Origin: Nocardia uniformis NBRC 13702 | Lineage (GTDB): Bacteria > Actinomycetota > Actinomycetes > Mycobacteriales > Mycobacteriaceae | DNA: 37,747 bases | Direction: 5' to 3' | Assembly (NCBI RefSeq): GCF_001613345.1 | Contig: NZ_BDCE01000037.1 | Coordinates: 1 to 37,747, forward strand | In this document: positions 1 to 8,759 of the stretch, in pieces | Numbering within the stretch: position 1 is the stretch's first letter | Layout of the letters: every line of letters begins with the position of its first letter | Notes under the pieces: model-generated | Told to the model about the DNA's origin: nothing | The model's input: only the letters and a program-made list of their open reading frames with translations | Databases searched by the model: none | Made by a program: the position numbers and the translations under genes

Positions 1-47
1 GGCCCCAACGGGCCTGGGGCACGAGATCCCAGAGTGGGCGTATCCGA
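1..47. repeat. Degenerate second copy of the pstB 3' end and its terminator
   Basis: Bases 22-47 match 187-212 with two differences; the latter span the foot of the pstB terminator, the spacer and the pstB stop codon. Bases 1-14 (GGCCC, loop CAAC, GGGCC) are part of another hairpin with the same AAC-type loop, cut by the window edge. The block looks like a 165-bp-offset duplication of a terminator module, with no gene in it. Bases 48-157 hold no ORF I can support. Confidence 0.6.
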
Positions 48-157
48 CCAGCCGGACCGGACCCCGGCTGCGGCTGTACCCACCAGACACGAGGGGCGCT
101 ACTCATACACACCAATGACTGCACCACCAGATCCGAGATAGCCGTCACACACACGAC

Positions 158-188
158 CGCACCCCCGGTCCAACGGACCGGGGGTGCG
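158..188 (-). terminator. Terminator hairpin of the pst operon
   Basis: Arms 158-171 and 175-188 are perfectly complementary over 14 bp with a three-base AAC loop. It lies 16 bases past the pstB stop codon. There is no clear T-run, which is common for actinobacterial terminators. Confidence 0.75.
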
Positions 189-204
189 AGATCCCAGAGT
201 GGGT

Positions 205-981
205 TTATCCGAAGCGGCCGGAGATGTAGTCCTCCGTGGCCTTCTGCGACGGGTTGGAGAAGATCTTCTCGGTCTCGTCGATCTCCACCAGTCGGCCCGG
301 CTTGCCCTGGGCCTCCAGGTTGAAGAACGCCGTCTGATCACTCACCCGCGCGGCCTGCTGCATATTGTGGGTGACGATGACAATGGTGAACTCCTTCTTC
401 AGCTCGGCGATCAGATCCTCGATCGCGAGCGTGGAGATGGGGTCCAGGGCCGAACACGGCTCATCCATCAGCAGTACGTCCGGCGAGACCGCGATGGCGC
501 GCGCGATACACAGCCGCTGCTGCTGACCACCGGAGAGGCCGCCGCCGGGCTTGTCCAGGCGGTCCTTGACCTCGGTCCAGAGGTTCGAGCTACGCAACGA
601 GCGCTCGGCGACCTCATCGAGTTCCTTCTTGTTGCGCACGCCCTGCAGCTTCAGGCCCGCCACCACATTGTCGCGAATGGACATGGTGGGGAACGGGTTC
701 GGACGCTGGAACACCATACCGATGGTGCGACGCACACCCACCGGATCCACCATGGCGCCGTAGATGTCCTCGCCGTCGAGCAGCACCGCGCCCTCGATGC
801 GGGCTCCCACGGTCACCTCGTGCATCCGGTTGAGCGATCGCAGCACGGTGGACTTGCCGCAGCCGGACGGACCGATGAAGGCGGTCACGCTGCGCGGCAG
901 CACGGTCAGCGAAACGTCCTTCACAGCATGGAAGGCGCTGTAGTAGATGTTCAGGTCTTTGACGTCGATCCGCTTTGCCAT
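205..981 (-). CDS. pstB: Phosphate ABC transporter ATP-binding protein PstB
   Basis: ATPase subunit of the high-affinity phosphate importer PstSCAB, acting on the cytoplasmic face of PstC/PstA. The 258-residue protein has Walker [10 protein letters not shown] (37-45), the ABC signature LSGGQQQR (149-156) and Walker B VLLMDEP (169-175) followed by SALDP. The wording of these motifs ([21 protein letters not shown]) is typical of PstB/PhoT rather than of other ABC ATPases, and the length is normal. It is the last gene of a minus-strand pst operon, 18 bases after pstA, and is followed by a strong hairpin. In M. tuberculosis the homologue phoT adjoins mshD; here pstSCA lie between them. Confidence 0.97.
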   Translation of the reverse strand: MAKRIDVKDLNIYYSAFHAVKDVSLTVLPRSVTAFIGPSGCGKSTVLRSLNRMHEVTVGARIEGAVLLDGEDIYGAMVDPVGVRRTIGMVFQRPNPFPTMSIRDNVVAGLKLQGVRNKKELDEVAERSLRSSNLWTEVKDRLDKPGGGLSGGQQQRLCIARAIAVSPDVLLMDEPCSALDPISTLAIEDLIAELKKEFTIVIVTHNMQQAARVSDQTAFFNLEAQGKPGRLVEIDETEKIFSNPSQKATEDYISGRFG

Positions 982-999
982 CTCGTATTCCGTTCCGCT

Positions 1000-1902
1000 C
1001 TATCGGTTCCGCGTCAGGAGCTTGTTGACCACGGCCGCGGCCACGTACAGCAGGGCGATCAGCAGGATCAGCGTCAGCGCCGCACCCCACACCCGCAACC
1101 GGCCGGCCGGCTCGGGGTTGGCCAACTCCTGGTAGATCATCAGCGGCAGCGAGGCCATATTGCCGTCGAAAATATTCGAATTGATCGACTTGCTGTAGCC
1201 GACCAGCACCAGCACCGGCGCCGTCTCACCCATGACGCGGGCCAACGAGAGCAGGATGCCGCTGAGCATGCCGGGCAGAGCGGTGGGCACCACGACCCGC
1301 ACAATGGTCTTCCACTTCGGAATGCCCAGCGCGTATGACGCCTCGCGCAGCTCATCGGGGACGAGCTTGAGCATCTCCTCGGTGGAGCGCACCACCACCG
1401 GCAGCATGAGCAGAACCAGCGCCAGCGATACCGCGAACGAACTCTGCGGGAAACCCAGCGTGGCGATCCACAGTGCGAAGATGAACAGCGCCGCGACGAT
1501 CGAGGGCACACCGGCCAGAATGTCCACCATGAAGGTGGTGGTCTTGGCCAGCCAGCCGCGGCCGTACTCGACCAGGAAGATGGCGGCCATAATGCCCAGC
1601 GGCACCGCGATGACCGCGGCCACCGCAGTCTGCACGACGGTTCCGTAGATGGCGTGGTAGACGCCGCCGGCGGTCTGGTCGGGCAGCACGCCCTTCTGCG
1701 AATTGGTCCACCAGCTGGACGTGAGGATGGCCTCGAAGCCCTTGCTCACGACCATGAACAGCACCCAGACCAGCGGCACCAGGGCGATGACGAAGCAGGC
1801 CCACACCACGCCGGTGGCGACATTGTTGCGAATCCGCCGGTCCAGGGTGGTCGCCCGGAAGGCCGGGGCCTTCACCGGTTTATCGAGCAGCGCGGTGTTC
1901 AT
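1000..1902 (-). CDS. pstA: Phosphate ABC transporter permease PstA
   Basis: Membrane subunit of PstSCAB. From the ATG at 1902 the protein has 300 residues, the usual PstA size, with about six hydrophobic segments and the permease EAA-loop region ([17 protein letters not shown]). The frame is open far upstream, but that stretch is antisense-like shadow over pstC; the chosen ATG overlaps the pstC stop as ATGA, a normal coupling arrangement. Residues 1-30 are a cytoplasmic lead-in ([20 protein letters not shown]) before the first membrane helix. Confidence 0.96.
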   Translation of the reverse strand: MNTALLDKPVKAPAFRATTLDRRIRNNVATGVVWACFVIALVPLVWVLFMVVSKGFEAILTSSWWTNSQKGVLPDQTAGGVYHAIYGTVVQTAVAAVIAVPLGIMAAIFLVEYGRGWLAKTTTFMVDILAGVPSIVAALFIFALWIATLGFPQSSFAVSLALVLLMLPVVVRSTEEMLKLVPDELREASYALGIPKWKTIVRVVVPTALPGMLSGILLSLARVMGETAPVLVLVGYSKSINSNIFDGNMASLPLMIYQELANPEPAGRLRVWGAALTLILLIALLYVAAAVVNKLLTRNR

Positions 1903-3014
1903 CCGTTGACCTTCCCGCCGGCAGCCAGCCGGGCCAGTGCGTTGACGACGAAGGTCAGCGCGAACAGCACGAAACCGGCTGCGATGTAGGCGCCGGTGGG
2001 CAGTGCCTGACTGAATTCCGCTGCCGCCGAGGCGATTTTGGAGGCGAAGGTGTAGCCACCGTCGAACAGTGACCAGCCGCCCGCCTGCGCCGCGGTGCGC
2101 AGCACCACCAGCACCGCGATGGTCTCGCCCAGTGCGCGCCCGAGTCCCAGCATGGAACCGGCGATCACACCGCTGCGGCCGTAGGGCAGCACGGTCATGC
2201 GCACTACTTCCCATTTGGTGGCGCCCAGCGCCTGCGCCGCCTCGATATGCGCGGGCGGCGTCAGGCCGAATACCTCACGGCTGACCGAGGTGATGATCGG
2301 CAGGATCATGACCGCAAGCACCACGCCCGCGGTGAAAATCGTGCCGCCACCGGAAATGCTGACATTGCCGTCGGAGAACAGGAAGAACCAGCCGAGGTTG
2401 TCATTGATGAAGCGCTGTACCGGCTCCAGTTTCGGCGCCAGCACCAGGAAGCCCCACAGACCGAACACGATCGACGGCACCGCCGCCAGCAGGTCGACGA
2501 GCACCGAGAACGGTCGCGCCAGCACCTTCGGCGCGTACTGCGTCAGGAACAGTGCGATCCCGACCCCGATCGGCACCGCGATCACCAGCGCCATCAGCGA
2601 ACTCAGCACCGTGACCATGAACAGGTCCTTGATGCCGAATTGCAGATGATCGGCATCGGAGGTGTTGAACTCGGTGCTGGTGAAGAAGTTGGCCTCGTTC
2701 GCGAGGATCGACGGCACCGCCCGAATCAGCAGGAACAGTGCGATCAGGGCGATAGCGGCGACGATGATGCCACCCGCCGCGGTGGCGGCCGAACGGAACA
2801 GCATTTCCGGATTCGGCCGCCAAGCGCGGATTCTGGCAACCATTTGGCGGAGCCATGCCCCGCTCAGCCGCGGCGCGGGAGGTTCGGCGGCCTTCTGTTT
2901 CAGGCTGGGGTCGGTCGGCATGAGCGCAGTATCCCCCGACGGGTGAACAGAGCCCGACCGCGGATCCGCCGTGTTCGACGGGTCCGCGGCCGTGACGTCA
3001 TCGTGAACGGTCAT
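1899..3014 (-). CDS. pstC: Phosphate ABC transporter permease PstC
   Basis: Second membrane subunit of PstSCAB. As drawn it has 371 residues, with a hydrophilic, acidic and proline-rich N-terminus (1-60), then six or so membrane helices and an EAA loop ([16 protein letters not shown]). The start is uncertain. The ATG at 3014 lies 10 bases after pstS but has no clear Shine-Dalgarno sequence. The in-frame ATG at 2921 has GGGGGA about ten bases before it and would give a 340-residue protein, closer to the family norm. The 3' end overlaps pstA by 4 bp (ATGA). Confidence 0.93.
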   Translation of the reverse strand: MTVHDDVTAADPSNTADPRSGSVHPSGDTALMPTDPSLKQKAAEPPAPRLSGAWLRQMVARIRAWRPNPEMLFRSAATAAGGIIVAAIALIALFLLIRAVPSILANEANFFTSTEFNTSDADHLQFGIKDLFMVTVLSSLMALVIAVPIGVGIALFLTQYAPKVLARPFSVLVDLLAAVPSIVFGLWGFLVLAPKLEPVQRFINDNLGWFFLFSDGNVSISGGGTIFTAGVVLAVMILPIITSVSREVFGLTPPAHIEAAQALGATKWEVVRMTVLPYGRSGVIAGSMLGLGRALGETIAVLVVLRTAAQAGGWSLFDGGYTFASKIASAAAEFSQALPTGAYIAAGFVLFALTFVVNALARLAAGGKVNG

Positions 3015-3024
3015 GGGCTCGCGA

Positions 3025-4134
3025 TCAGGAAATTGCGTTGATCGCGTTGGTCAGCTTGGTCTTGAACTTGTCGGGGATCGGGATGTACCCGTTCTCCTCC
3101 AGGCCGTTCTGACCGTTGGTGATCGCCGAGGTGAGGAAGGCCTTCACTGCGGTGGCGGTGCCCGCATCGCTGTACTTGGAGCAGACGATCTCGTAGGTCG
3201 GCATGACGATCGGGTACGCACCGGTCTCGGTCGGCTTGTAGAACGAGGAGACGTCCAGCACCAGGTCGTTGCCCTCACCCGAGATCTTCGCGCCGTCGAT
3301 CGCCTTGCCCGCGGACTCGACGCTCAGTGTCACCGGTTCCGGACCGGCCGGGGTGACGATCTGGGCGACGGAGAGGTTCTGCGCCTTGGCGAATGACCAC
3401 TCGTTGTAGGTGATCGCGTTCTTGGTGTTCTTCACCGCGGCCGAGGTGCCCTCATTACCCTTGGAGCCCTCACCGATACCGCCGACGAAGGTCTTGCCAG
3501 CGCCCTTGCCCCACGCGCCGTCTGAGGCCGCGTCCAGGTAGAGCTGGAAGTTATCGGTGGTGCCCGACTCATCGCTGCGGAAGATCACGGCGATGGGCGC
3601 GGCAGGCAGGCTGGCGTTCGGGTTGAGCGCCTTGATCTCGGGTGCATCCCAGGTCGTGATCGAGCCATTGAAGATCTTGCCCAGAGTCGGACCGTCCAAT
3701 GCCAGATCGGTGACGCCGTCGATGTTGTAAGTCATGGCGATGGGGCCGAATACGGTCGGCAGGTTCCAGGCCGGGCTGTCGCAACGAGCGGCCGCCTGGG
3801 CGGGCTCGTCCTTCTTCGCGCTGAGCGGGGAGTCCGAGCCGCCGAAATCGGTCTGGCTGCCGAGGAATTCCTTCACACCCGCACCGGACCCGCTGGAGGT
3901 GTAGTTAAGGGTGGCGCCGTCGCAGTTGGCCTCGTAAGCGGCAATGAACCGCTCCATGGCATTCTTCTGCGAGGAGGCACCGCTGGCCTTCAGTGACGTC
4001 TTGCCACCACAGTTGATGTCCGAGTTCGCCGACACCTGACTGGTGTCGGTGTTGTCGTCGCTACCGCAGGCGACGAGAGTCATGGCACCAGCGGCCAGGA
4101 CACCGACCAGGGCGCTACTGCGCTTGAGCTTCAC
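3025..4134 (-). CDS. pstS: Phosphate-binding lipoprotein PstS
   Basis: Extracellular substrate-binding lipoprotein of the phosphate importer, 369 residues. The start is set at GTG 4134 because GGAGG lies seven bases upstream; the upstream in-frame ATG (4155) would place the Shine-Dalgarno inside the gene. The N-terminus is a lipoprotein signal: basic MKLKR, hydrophobic stretch, then lipobox LVAC with Cys23. Phosphate-binding signatures include the [11 protein letters not shown] region and [16 protein letters not shown]. It is the first gene of pstSCAB and lies behind a PHO-box-like repeat pair, so phosphate-starvation induction by a PhoP/RegX3-type regulator is expected. Confidence 0.96.
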   Translation of the reverse strand: MKLKRSSALVGVLAAGAMTLVACGSDDNTDTSQVSANSDINCGGKTSLKASGASSQKNAMERFIAAYEANCDGATLNYTSSGSGAGVKEFLGSQTDFGGSDSPLSAKKDEPAQAAARCDSPAWNLPTVFGPIAMTYNIDGVTDLALDGPTLGKIFNGSITTWDAPEIKALNPNASLPAAPIAVIFRSDESGTTDNFQLYLDAASDGAWGKGAGKTFVGGIGEGSKGNEGTSAAVKNTKNAITYNEWSFAKAQNLSVAQIVTPAGPEPVTLSVESAGKAIDGAKISGEGNDLVLDVSSFYKPTETGAYPIVMPTYEIVCSKYSDAGTATAVKAFLTSAITNGQNGLEENGYIPIPDKFKTKLTNAINAIS

Positions 4135-4205
4135 TGAAAATCCTCCGGGAATCACGTCCGCACGCCCAACCCCTCAACGGTCGGACGGGCGTGAGGTAGG
4201 TGGCT

Positions 4206-4218
4206 GTTCGCTGCGAAC
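4206..4218. promoter_or_regulatory. Palindrome GTTCGC-T-GCGAAC in the pstS leader
   Basis: A perfect 6+1+6 palindrome located between the PHO-box-like repeats and the pstS start, probably in the 5' untranslated region. It could be an operator or a small RNA stem. No regulator is identified. Confidence 0.3.
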
Positions 4219-4289
4219 TGACCCACCGGGCAGCTCTGTACCGCCCACAAGAAAGGTAAGGGCGGGACGTAGACAGTTAGACCTGGGCA

Positions 4290-4307
4290 GGTGAACGGAA
4301 AGTGAAC
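4290..4307 (-). promoter_or_regulatory. PHO box (PhoP/RegX3-type direct repeat) upstream of pstS
   Basis: On the minus strand GTTCACT (4307-4301) and GTTCACC (4296-4290) start exactly 11 bp apart. This is the spacing and wording of actinobacterial PHO-box direct-repeat units. A TA-rich stretch (CTAACTGTCT, 4280-4271) follows about ten bases downstream, where a -10 would be expected if the box replaces the -35. The box is ~155 bp from the pstS start codon. The rest of the mshD-pstS gap (4308-4480) shows nothing clear. Confidence 0.75.
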
Positions 4308-4480
4308 AACCCTCTGCGATTACGACCTGTAGCTGTGACATTAGCCGCAGCGTTGCGGATATCACGGTTGCCGCGCAGTCACCCGGTGGCGGCTCCCGCT
4401 GACCCGACAGCCATCCCACCATCCCAACGGCGGCCGTCCGGGGCGTGCCTGCGCCGAGGAGTCTGTCTGTGCGGCAGCGA

Positions 4481-5443
4481 CTATCGCGCGTAGGCCAAGT
4501 CGACGTGTGCGGGTGCGAATCCCAGGCGGGTGTAGGTGTGTACGGCCGCGGTGTTGTCGGCCTCGGTGTAGAGCAGCACCTCGCCCAGCTCGCGGTCGCG
4601 CAGGTAGTGCAGTCCGGCGAGGGTGAGCAGGCGGCCGAGTCCGCGGCCCTGCGCGGCCGGGTCGATGGCGACCACGTACACCTCGCCGATCGGCGGGTCC
4701 TCGTCCAGGTGCACCTTGGTCCAGTGGAATCCGAGGATGCGATCGGGGTCGGCCGGGTCGGCGGCGATGAACAGCCCCTTGGGGTCGAACCACGACTCGT
4801 CGCGGCGGACAGCGATCTCGCGCTCGGTCCAGCCGCCCTGTTCCGGATGCCAGGAGAAGGCGGCATTGTTGACGCGCAGGATCTCGGCATCGTCGGCCGG
4901 ACCGGCGTAGGTACGCAGCAGTAGGTCCTCCGGCACGGCCAGCTCCGGTAGCTCAGAGTTAGCGAGAGGGCGTTTCATCTGCCACAACTCACGCGCCACG
5001 GCCAGCTCCAACCGGGCCGAAACCGCCTGTGCGGAGGGCAGATTTCCGTGCGCCCACACCCGCGCACCAGCGCCACCGGCGGCGAGCGCCGCCGTCACCA
5101 GATCCGTGCCGATGCGCTTGCCACGAGCCTCCGGAGCGACGGCGGCCTCGGCCATGGCCGGGTGTTCGGCGTGCGCGGGAACGAGATTCGCATAGCCGAC
5201 GACCTCGCCGGACAGTTCATCGACGGTCACCAGATGCCACCCGGTGACATCGGCGGTCAGTGATAGCACCGCTTGTTCGGAAACCGGTGCGACCCCATCG
5301 ACAGCGGTGGCTCGATCCAGCAGATCGCGCACCTGCCGCGCGGTCGCGGCGGGCAATTGCTCGACCCAACCGAGCTGCCGCAGCCGATCGCTCACCGGTA
5401 TTTCGGTCTGGGCGGGAAGCTGATCGTCGGGCACGGAACTCAC
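4481..5443 (-). CDS. mshD: Mycothiol synthase MshD
   Basis: Acetyltransferase that acetylates the cysteine amine of Cys-GlcN-Ins to finish mycothiol, the main low-molecular-weight thiol of actinobacteria. The 320-residue protein is a tandem GNAT: an N-terminal domain (about 1-150, with [12 protein letters not shown]) and a C-terminal one (about 165-320, with acetyl-CoA loop [12 protein letters not shown] and [19 protein letters not shown]). The length matches the family. It starts with GTG, overlapping the glnR stop as GTGA, so the two are co-translated. The glnR-mshD pair is conserved in mycobacteria (Rv0818-Rv0819). Confidence 0.95.
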   Translation of the reverse strand: MSSVPDDQLPAQTEIPVSDRLRQLGWVEQLPAATARQVRDLLDRATAVDGVAPVSEQAVLSLTADVTGWHLVTVDELSGEVVGYANLVPAHAEHPAMAEAAVAPEARGKRIGTDLVTAALAAGGAGARVWAHGNLPSAQAVSARLELAVARELWQMKRPLANSELPELAVPEDLLLRTYAGPADDAEILRVNNAAFSWHPEQGGWTEREIAVRRDESWFDPKGLFIAADPADPDRILGFHWTKVHLDEDPPIGEVYVVAIDPAAQGRGLGRLLTLAGLHYLRDRELGEVLLYTEADNTAAVHTYTRLGFAPAHVDLAYAR

Positions 5444-6192
5444 TGCATCGTGCCGTTCGCCGGCGCCAGTTCGTCGTCCGAACCCTCGGCATCCGGGAAA
5501 GCGACATCGCCCTTGGTGGAGCTGCGCGCCGGGCGCACCGCCTTGTAGCCGACATTGCGCACGGTGCCGATGAGCGATTCGTATTCGCTGCCGAGCTTGG
5601 CGCGTAGTCGCCGCACGTGCACGTCGACGGTGCGGGTGCCGCCGAAGAAGTCGTAACCCCAGACCTCCTGCAGCAGCTGGGCCCGGGTGAATACCCGACC
5701 GGCGTGCTGGGCGAGGTACTTGAGCAGTTCGAATTCCTTGTAGGTGAGGTCGAGTGGGCGACCGCGCAACCGCGCGGTATAGGTGCCCTCATCGATGACC
5801 AACTCACCGAGGGTGATCTTTCCGGTGTTCTCCGGGCTGGCGGCCCCACCGTTGCGGGCGACCAGAAGTCGCAGTCGCGCATCGAGTTCCGCGGGTCCGG
5901 TGCCGGGCAGCAGAATGTCGTCCAGCCCCCAGTCCGCATTCACCGCGACCAGACCGCCCTCGGTCAGGACGGCAACAACCGGCACCGACGATCCGGTGCT
6001 CCCCAGCAACCGGCACAGTCCGCGCGCGGCAGCCAGGTCGGTACGGGCATCGACCAGGGCGACATCGGCGGAACCGGCCTCGAGCAGCGATGCCACCTCG
6101 GTCGGCGCCGGTCGCACATGGTGTGGCAGCAGCGCCAGCGACGGCAACACCGCTTCGGGGTTGGGGTCGGAGGTCAGCAGGAGCAGCTCCAT
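5440..6192 (-). CDS. glnR: GlnR-type OmpR-family response regulator
   Basis: Orphan response regulator that in mycobacteria and Streptomyces controls nitrogen assimilation genes. The start is ATG 6192, preceded by GGGAGGAG; the protein is 250 residues. It begins [22 protein letters not shown], as GlnR proteins do. The receiver domain (1-120) contains the [15 protein letters not shown] and [23 protein letters not shown] segments, and a winged helix follows (about 135-230, with [20 protein letters not shown] and [14 protein letters not shown]). The C-terminal tail is acidic and probably disordered. It could be misnamed PhoP/RegX3 by winged-helix similarity, but the receiver wording is that of GlnR. 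Confidence 0.92.
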   Translation of the reverse strand: MELLLLTSDPNPEAVLPSLALLPHHVRPAPTEVASLLEAGSADVALVDARTDLAAARGLCRLLGSTGSSVPVVAVLTEGGLVAVNADWGLDDILLPGTGPAELDARLRLLVARNGGAASPENTGKITLGELVIDEGTYTARLRGRPLDLTYKEFELLKYLAQHAGRVFTRAQLLQEVWGYDFFGGTRTVDVHVRRLRAKLGSEYESLIGTVRNVGYKAVRPARSSTKGDVAFPDAEGSDDELAPANGTMQ

Positions 6193-6667
6193 GGGGGCTC
6201 TCCTCCCATCTGGCATGTGCGCGGCAACATCGTCGTCCGCCACGACCTCATGCGCGTCATCACAGGTAAGTCGGGTCATACATTAGCGCGTAAGTCTGAT
6301 GGACCACGCATAGCCGACGGTGCACGTCTCTCCGGCAACGCCGGATTGTCCAGCTCCGCCACGCCGCGGCGGATACGCGGCCCCGCGCCTCGATTCTTCC
6401 CGCTCTCCGCTCCTCCGCCGCGCCCGCGGCGCTTTTCGGTTCAGAACCGAGACAGCCGCCGACCAGAAGCGTTGTGGGCCTTCGGCAAGTCGCCGATGCG
6501 CTCAGCGCGGTCGGCCCGGCCCAGCGGTGCACCCGGCTCGACAGCGGCTACCGGCCGCAGCGCCTGTCATATATCCCTGTGCGCGCGCTTATGAAACGGC
6601 ACACACTCTTCGGCGTGGCGGTCACCGGTGTGGTGGCGGCGAGGCGGACGGGGGCGGGCCGCCCCAG
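6193..6667. other. Divergent intergenic region between glnR and lmeA
   Basis: About 475 bases with no supported gene. On the minus strand TAATGT/TATGAC around 6268-6285 may serve as a -10 for glnR. GACTTAC occurs twice nearby on that strand, about 24 bp apart, and could be regulator half-sites. The minus-strand frame 6260-6532 is open but has no Shine-Dalgarno and an Arg/Ala-rich shadow-like composition. Confidence 0.4.
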
Positions 6668-6673
6668 TAGGGT
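6668..6673 (+). promoter_or_regulatory. -10 box TAGGGT of a leaderless lmeA transcript
   Basis: TAGGGT ends six bases before the lmeA ATG, so transcription would start at or next to the start codon. No Shine-Dalgarno is present. Confidence 0.6.
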
Positions 6674-6679
6674 TGCCCC

Positions 6680-7498
6680 ATGAGTTTCCGCAGGGTGATC
6701 ATCGGGCTGCTCTGCCTGGCGGGTCTGGCGGTCGTACTCGATTTCGGGGCGGCCGCCTACTCCGAGTACCGGGTGTCGCGGCTGCTGCGTGACGGCTCCG
6801 ACCTGGGCGCGGATCCGGAGGTGACCTTTCACGGGTTTCCGTTCGTGGCGCAGGCGCTCGACGGCCAGTTCCGGGATATCGATATTCGGGCACGTGCCGT
6901 GCGGCCGGATATTCCGGGCGAGATCCTGGTCGAGGCCGGTCTGATCGGCGTCCACGCACCGCTGGGCGATCTGGTCGATGGCAATGTGCGCAAGGTGCCC
7001 GTGGACGAGGTCCACGCCCTCATGCGCATCGAACCGGTCGAGCTGGGACGGCTGTTCAAGATTCCGGATCTGCAGGTGTTCGGTCCGCCCGCCGATAAAT
7101 CGGATGGCTCGGGTGGGTCCGGCGGCACCGGTGTCACCACGTCGGGGCCGATCATCCTGACCGGCACGGTGTCGTTGACCTCCGATACCAACCCGGTGCC
7201 GGGCACGAGTGACAGCGGAAAGCCGGTCAGCGTGCTCGCCGATCTGCGGCTCGATGCCGACGGCCAGATCCAGATCGTCGCCACCGATATCTATTACGGC
7301 GACGAGGCCACCCCGGCCGCCATGGTGCCGGAGGTGAATCGGGAGCTGGTGCTGGCCAAGTTCACCCGCACCATCGATACTCGAGACCTGCCGTTCGGTG
7401 TGCGACCCATGAAGGTGGAGGCCAGCGGCGGGCAGATCGTGGTGGAGGGCGTCGGCAAGAACGTCACCATCGATTTGGATCGTCTCCAGCAGCCATGA
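6680..7498 (+). CDS. lmeA: LmeA-like DUF2993 protein (lipomannan elongation factor)
   Basis: The mycobacterial homologue (Rv0817c) is a periplasmic phosphatidylinositide-binding protein needed for normal mannan elongation of lipomannan. This 272-residue protein has an N-terminal signal anchor (about 5-27, IIGLLCLAGLAVVLDF), then the DUF2993 pattern: VSRLLRDGSDLGADPEVTFHGFPF near residues 32-55 and KVEASGGQIVVEGVGKNV near the C-terminus. A Gly/Ser-rich linker (about 136-150, SDGSGGSGGTG) interrupts the domain. It is followed by thiX with an ATGA overlap. The start is chosen from the leaderless promoter spacing and the signal sequence. Confidence 0.88.
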   Translation: MSFRRVIIGLLCLAGLAVVLDFGAAAYSEYRVSRLLRDGSDLGADPEVTFHGFPFVAQALDGQFRDIDIRARAVRPDIPGEILVEAGLIGVHAPLGDLVDGNVRKVPVDEVHALMRIEPVELGRLFKIPDLQVFGPPADKSDGSGGSGGTGVTTSGPIILTGTVSLTSDTNPVPGTSDSGKPVSVLADLRLDADGQIQIVATDIYYGDEATPAAMVPEVNRELVLAKFTRTIDTRDLPFGVRPMKVEASGGQIVVEGVGKNVTIDLDRLQQP

Positions 7499-7962
7499 TC
7501 GAACTGGTCGTCCTCGCCATCGCCGTGGCAGCCGCCGCGGGGGTGGGAATTCTGGTGCGCCGCAACGAGGGCCGGGTCCGCACCGTCGCCGAGGGCACCA
7601 CAACGGATGGCGCGGACCCGTCGGGGCCGCGGACCGAATTGCTGGCCGCCGTGGGACTCGCCGCGAATCGTCCTGCCGTACTGCATTTCTCGGCCGATTG
7701 GTGCGGCCCGTGCGCCGCGGTGCGACGGGTGGTCGCCGCCGTCGTCACCGAATTCGCCGACGCCCCTGCGGCACCCCTCGATATAGAGGTCGATATCGAC
7801 GCCGATCCGGCCCTGGCCAAGGAGCTGTCGGTGCTGTCGCTGCCGACCACTTTCGTCTTCGATACCGCGGGCCGGGAGCGCTTCCGTATCTCCGGCGTCC
7901 CGAAGGCCGCCGATCTGCGCACGGCGTTGGCACCGCTAACCAGGCCGAATGCCGCCGAGTGA
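7495..7962 (+). CDS. thiX: Thioredoxin-family protein ThiX, membrane-anchored
   Basis: A 155-residue thiol-disulfide protein with an N-terminal membrane anchor (about 3-21, VVLAIAVAAAAGVGILV) and a thioredoxin fold whose active site is W69-C-G-P-C73. The cis-proline region LSLPTTFVF is present. The anchor should place the active site outside or at the membrane surface. It overlaps lmeA by 4 bp (ATGA). The homologue Rv0816c sits in the same place next to cysA2. The neighbouring cysteine leader, DUF4395 protein and sulfurtransferase suggest a role in thiol or sulfur handling, which is inference. Confidence 0.9.
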   Translation: MIELVVLAIAVAAAAGVGILVRRNEGRVRTVAEGTTTDGADPSGPRTELLAAVGLAANRPAVLHFSADWCGPCAAVRRVVAAVVTEFADAPAAPLDIEVDIDADPALAKELSVLSLPTTFVFDTAGRERFRISGVPKAADLRTALAPLTRPNAAE

Positions 7963-8005
7963 CCAGCATTACGGACCCCGGGTCCAATTCCCCCGAAAAA
8001 CCGGG

Positions 8006-8011
8006 TAAACT
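8006..8011 (+). promoter_or_regulatory. -10 box TAAACT of a leaderless leader-peptide transcript
   Basis: TAAACT is separated by seven bases from the GTG at 8019, placing the transcription start at the start codon. This gives the DUF4395-sulfurtransferase-DUF1416 genes their own promoter behind thiX. Confidence 0.65.
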
Positions 8012-8018
8012 CCAACTC

Positions 8019-8105
8019 GTGCAATCCAACCGCGAGCTGATGCTCACCCGACGCCGCACGGTAGATCTGTGCCGCCTCGGTGGTTGTTGCTGCCTGTGCC
8101 GCTAG
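8019..8105 (+). CDS. Cysteine-rich leader peptide (28 aa)
   Basis: A GTG-started ORF of 28 codons. Its C-terminal half reads RTVDLCRLGGCCCLCR and holds all five cysteines, three in a row. Polycysteine leader ORFs of this kind precede sulfur-metabolism genes in actinobacteria and are reported to act as cysteine-responsive attenuators in mycobacteria. The start is leaderless. A 9-bp hairpin begins at the base right after the TAG stop, so the position of a ribosome slowed at the Cys codons would decide whether the hairpin can fold. The controlled genes are presumably those at 8219-9904. Confidence 0.88.
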   Translation: MQSNRELMLTRRRTVDLCRLGGCCCLCR

Positions 8106-8140
8106 CCGGTCGGCCTTTCGACTCTGCTGTCGCCGACCGG
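8106..8140 (+). promoter_or_regulatory. Hairpin directly after the cysteine leader peptide
   Basis: CCGGTCGGC (8106-8114) pairs perfectly with GCCGACCGG (8132-8140) around a 17-base loop. It starts one base after the leader stop codon. No T-run follows, so a Rho-dependent or translational mechanism is more likely than intrinsic termination. The next gene begins 78 bases downstream with AGGAG before its ATG. Confidence 0.65.
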
Positions 8141-8218
8141 ATGTATCCGTCGTAGAGAGATCTCTGTGATCCTCCGGCGTTCTGGCCAACTGAAATCCTT
8201 CAGCGCAGGAGTACGAAC

Positions 8219-8731
8219 ATGTCACAGCCCAATCCCACCATTACCCAACCGGTCGGTACTCGCATTCCTTCCGGCCAGGTCGATGTTCGCGGCCCCCGTT
8301 TCGCCGCCTGGGTCACCACCGCCGTCCTGGCGCTGGTTCTGATTCTCGCCAACTTCTCCCTCACCGCCGCCGCCGTACTGTTGACCGCGCAGGCCGTGGT
8401 CTTCGCGCTCGGCGCGTGGCAGGGTCCGAGCCGCAGCCCCTACGGGCTGATCTACCAGAACCTGGTGCTGCCGCGCATCGGTCCGGCCCCCGAGCTGGAA
8501 CCCGTCGCGCCACTGCGGTTCGCCCAATTGGTCGGCCTGGTCTTCGCCGTACTCGGCGTGATCGGGTTCGCCTCCTCGAGCTCCGTCGCCGGTGCGGTAT
8601 TCACCGGTTTTGCGCTGTTCGCGGCGTTCCTCAACGCCGCCTTCGGCATCTGCCTGGGCTGCAAGCTCTACCCCCTCGTCACGCGGTTTCTTCCGAAAGC
8701 CGTGCCGAACAATCCCAATCCCACCGCCTGA
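8219..8731 (+). CDS. DUF4395 membrane protein
   Basis: A 170-residue integral membrane protein: a hydrophilic N-terminus (1-28), a first pair of membrane segments (about 30-66), a loop with SRSPYGLIYQNLVLPRIGP, and a second pair (about 102-145). It ends with C145-L-G-C148, a CxxC redox-type pair at the membrane border. DUF4395 proteins are often fused to or next to thioredoxins and sulfurtransferases, as here. The ATG follows AGGAG. It is the first structural gene behind the cysteine leader. A redox partner or sulfur-transport role is plausible but unproven. Confidence 0.88.
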   Translation: MSQPNPTITQPVGTRIPSGQVDVRGPRFAAWVTTAVLALVLILANFSLTAAAVLLTAQAVVFALGAWQGPSRSPYGLIYQNLVLPRIGPAPELEPVAPLRFAQLVGLVFAVLGVIGFASSSSVAGAVFTGFALFAAFLNAAFGICLGCKLYPLVTRFLPKAVPNNPNPTA

Positions 8732-8759
8732 CCCTGGCACCACCTTCGAAAGGAACAAC

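Noticed and set aside
5440..6192. Regulator as PhoP/RegX3 of the adjacent pst operon
   Set aside because: Neighbourhood and the winged helix suggest it, but the receiver domain sequence and the link to mshD are those of GlnR.
6260..6532. 90-codon minus-strand frame upstream of glnR
   Set aside because: No Shine-Dalgarno or -10 at leaderless distance, shadow-like composition, and it would read into the likely glnR promoter.
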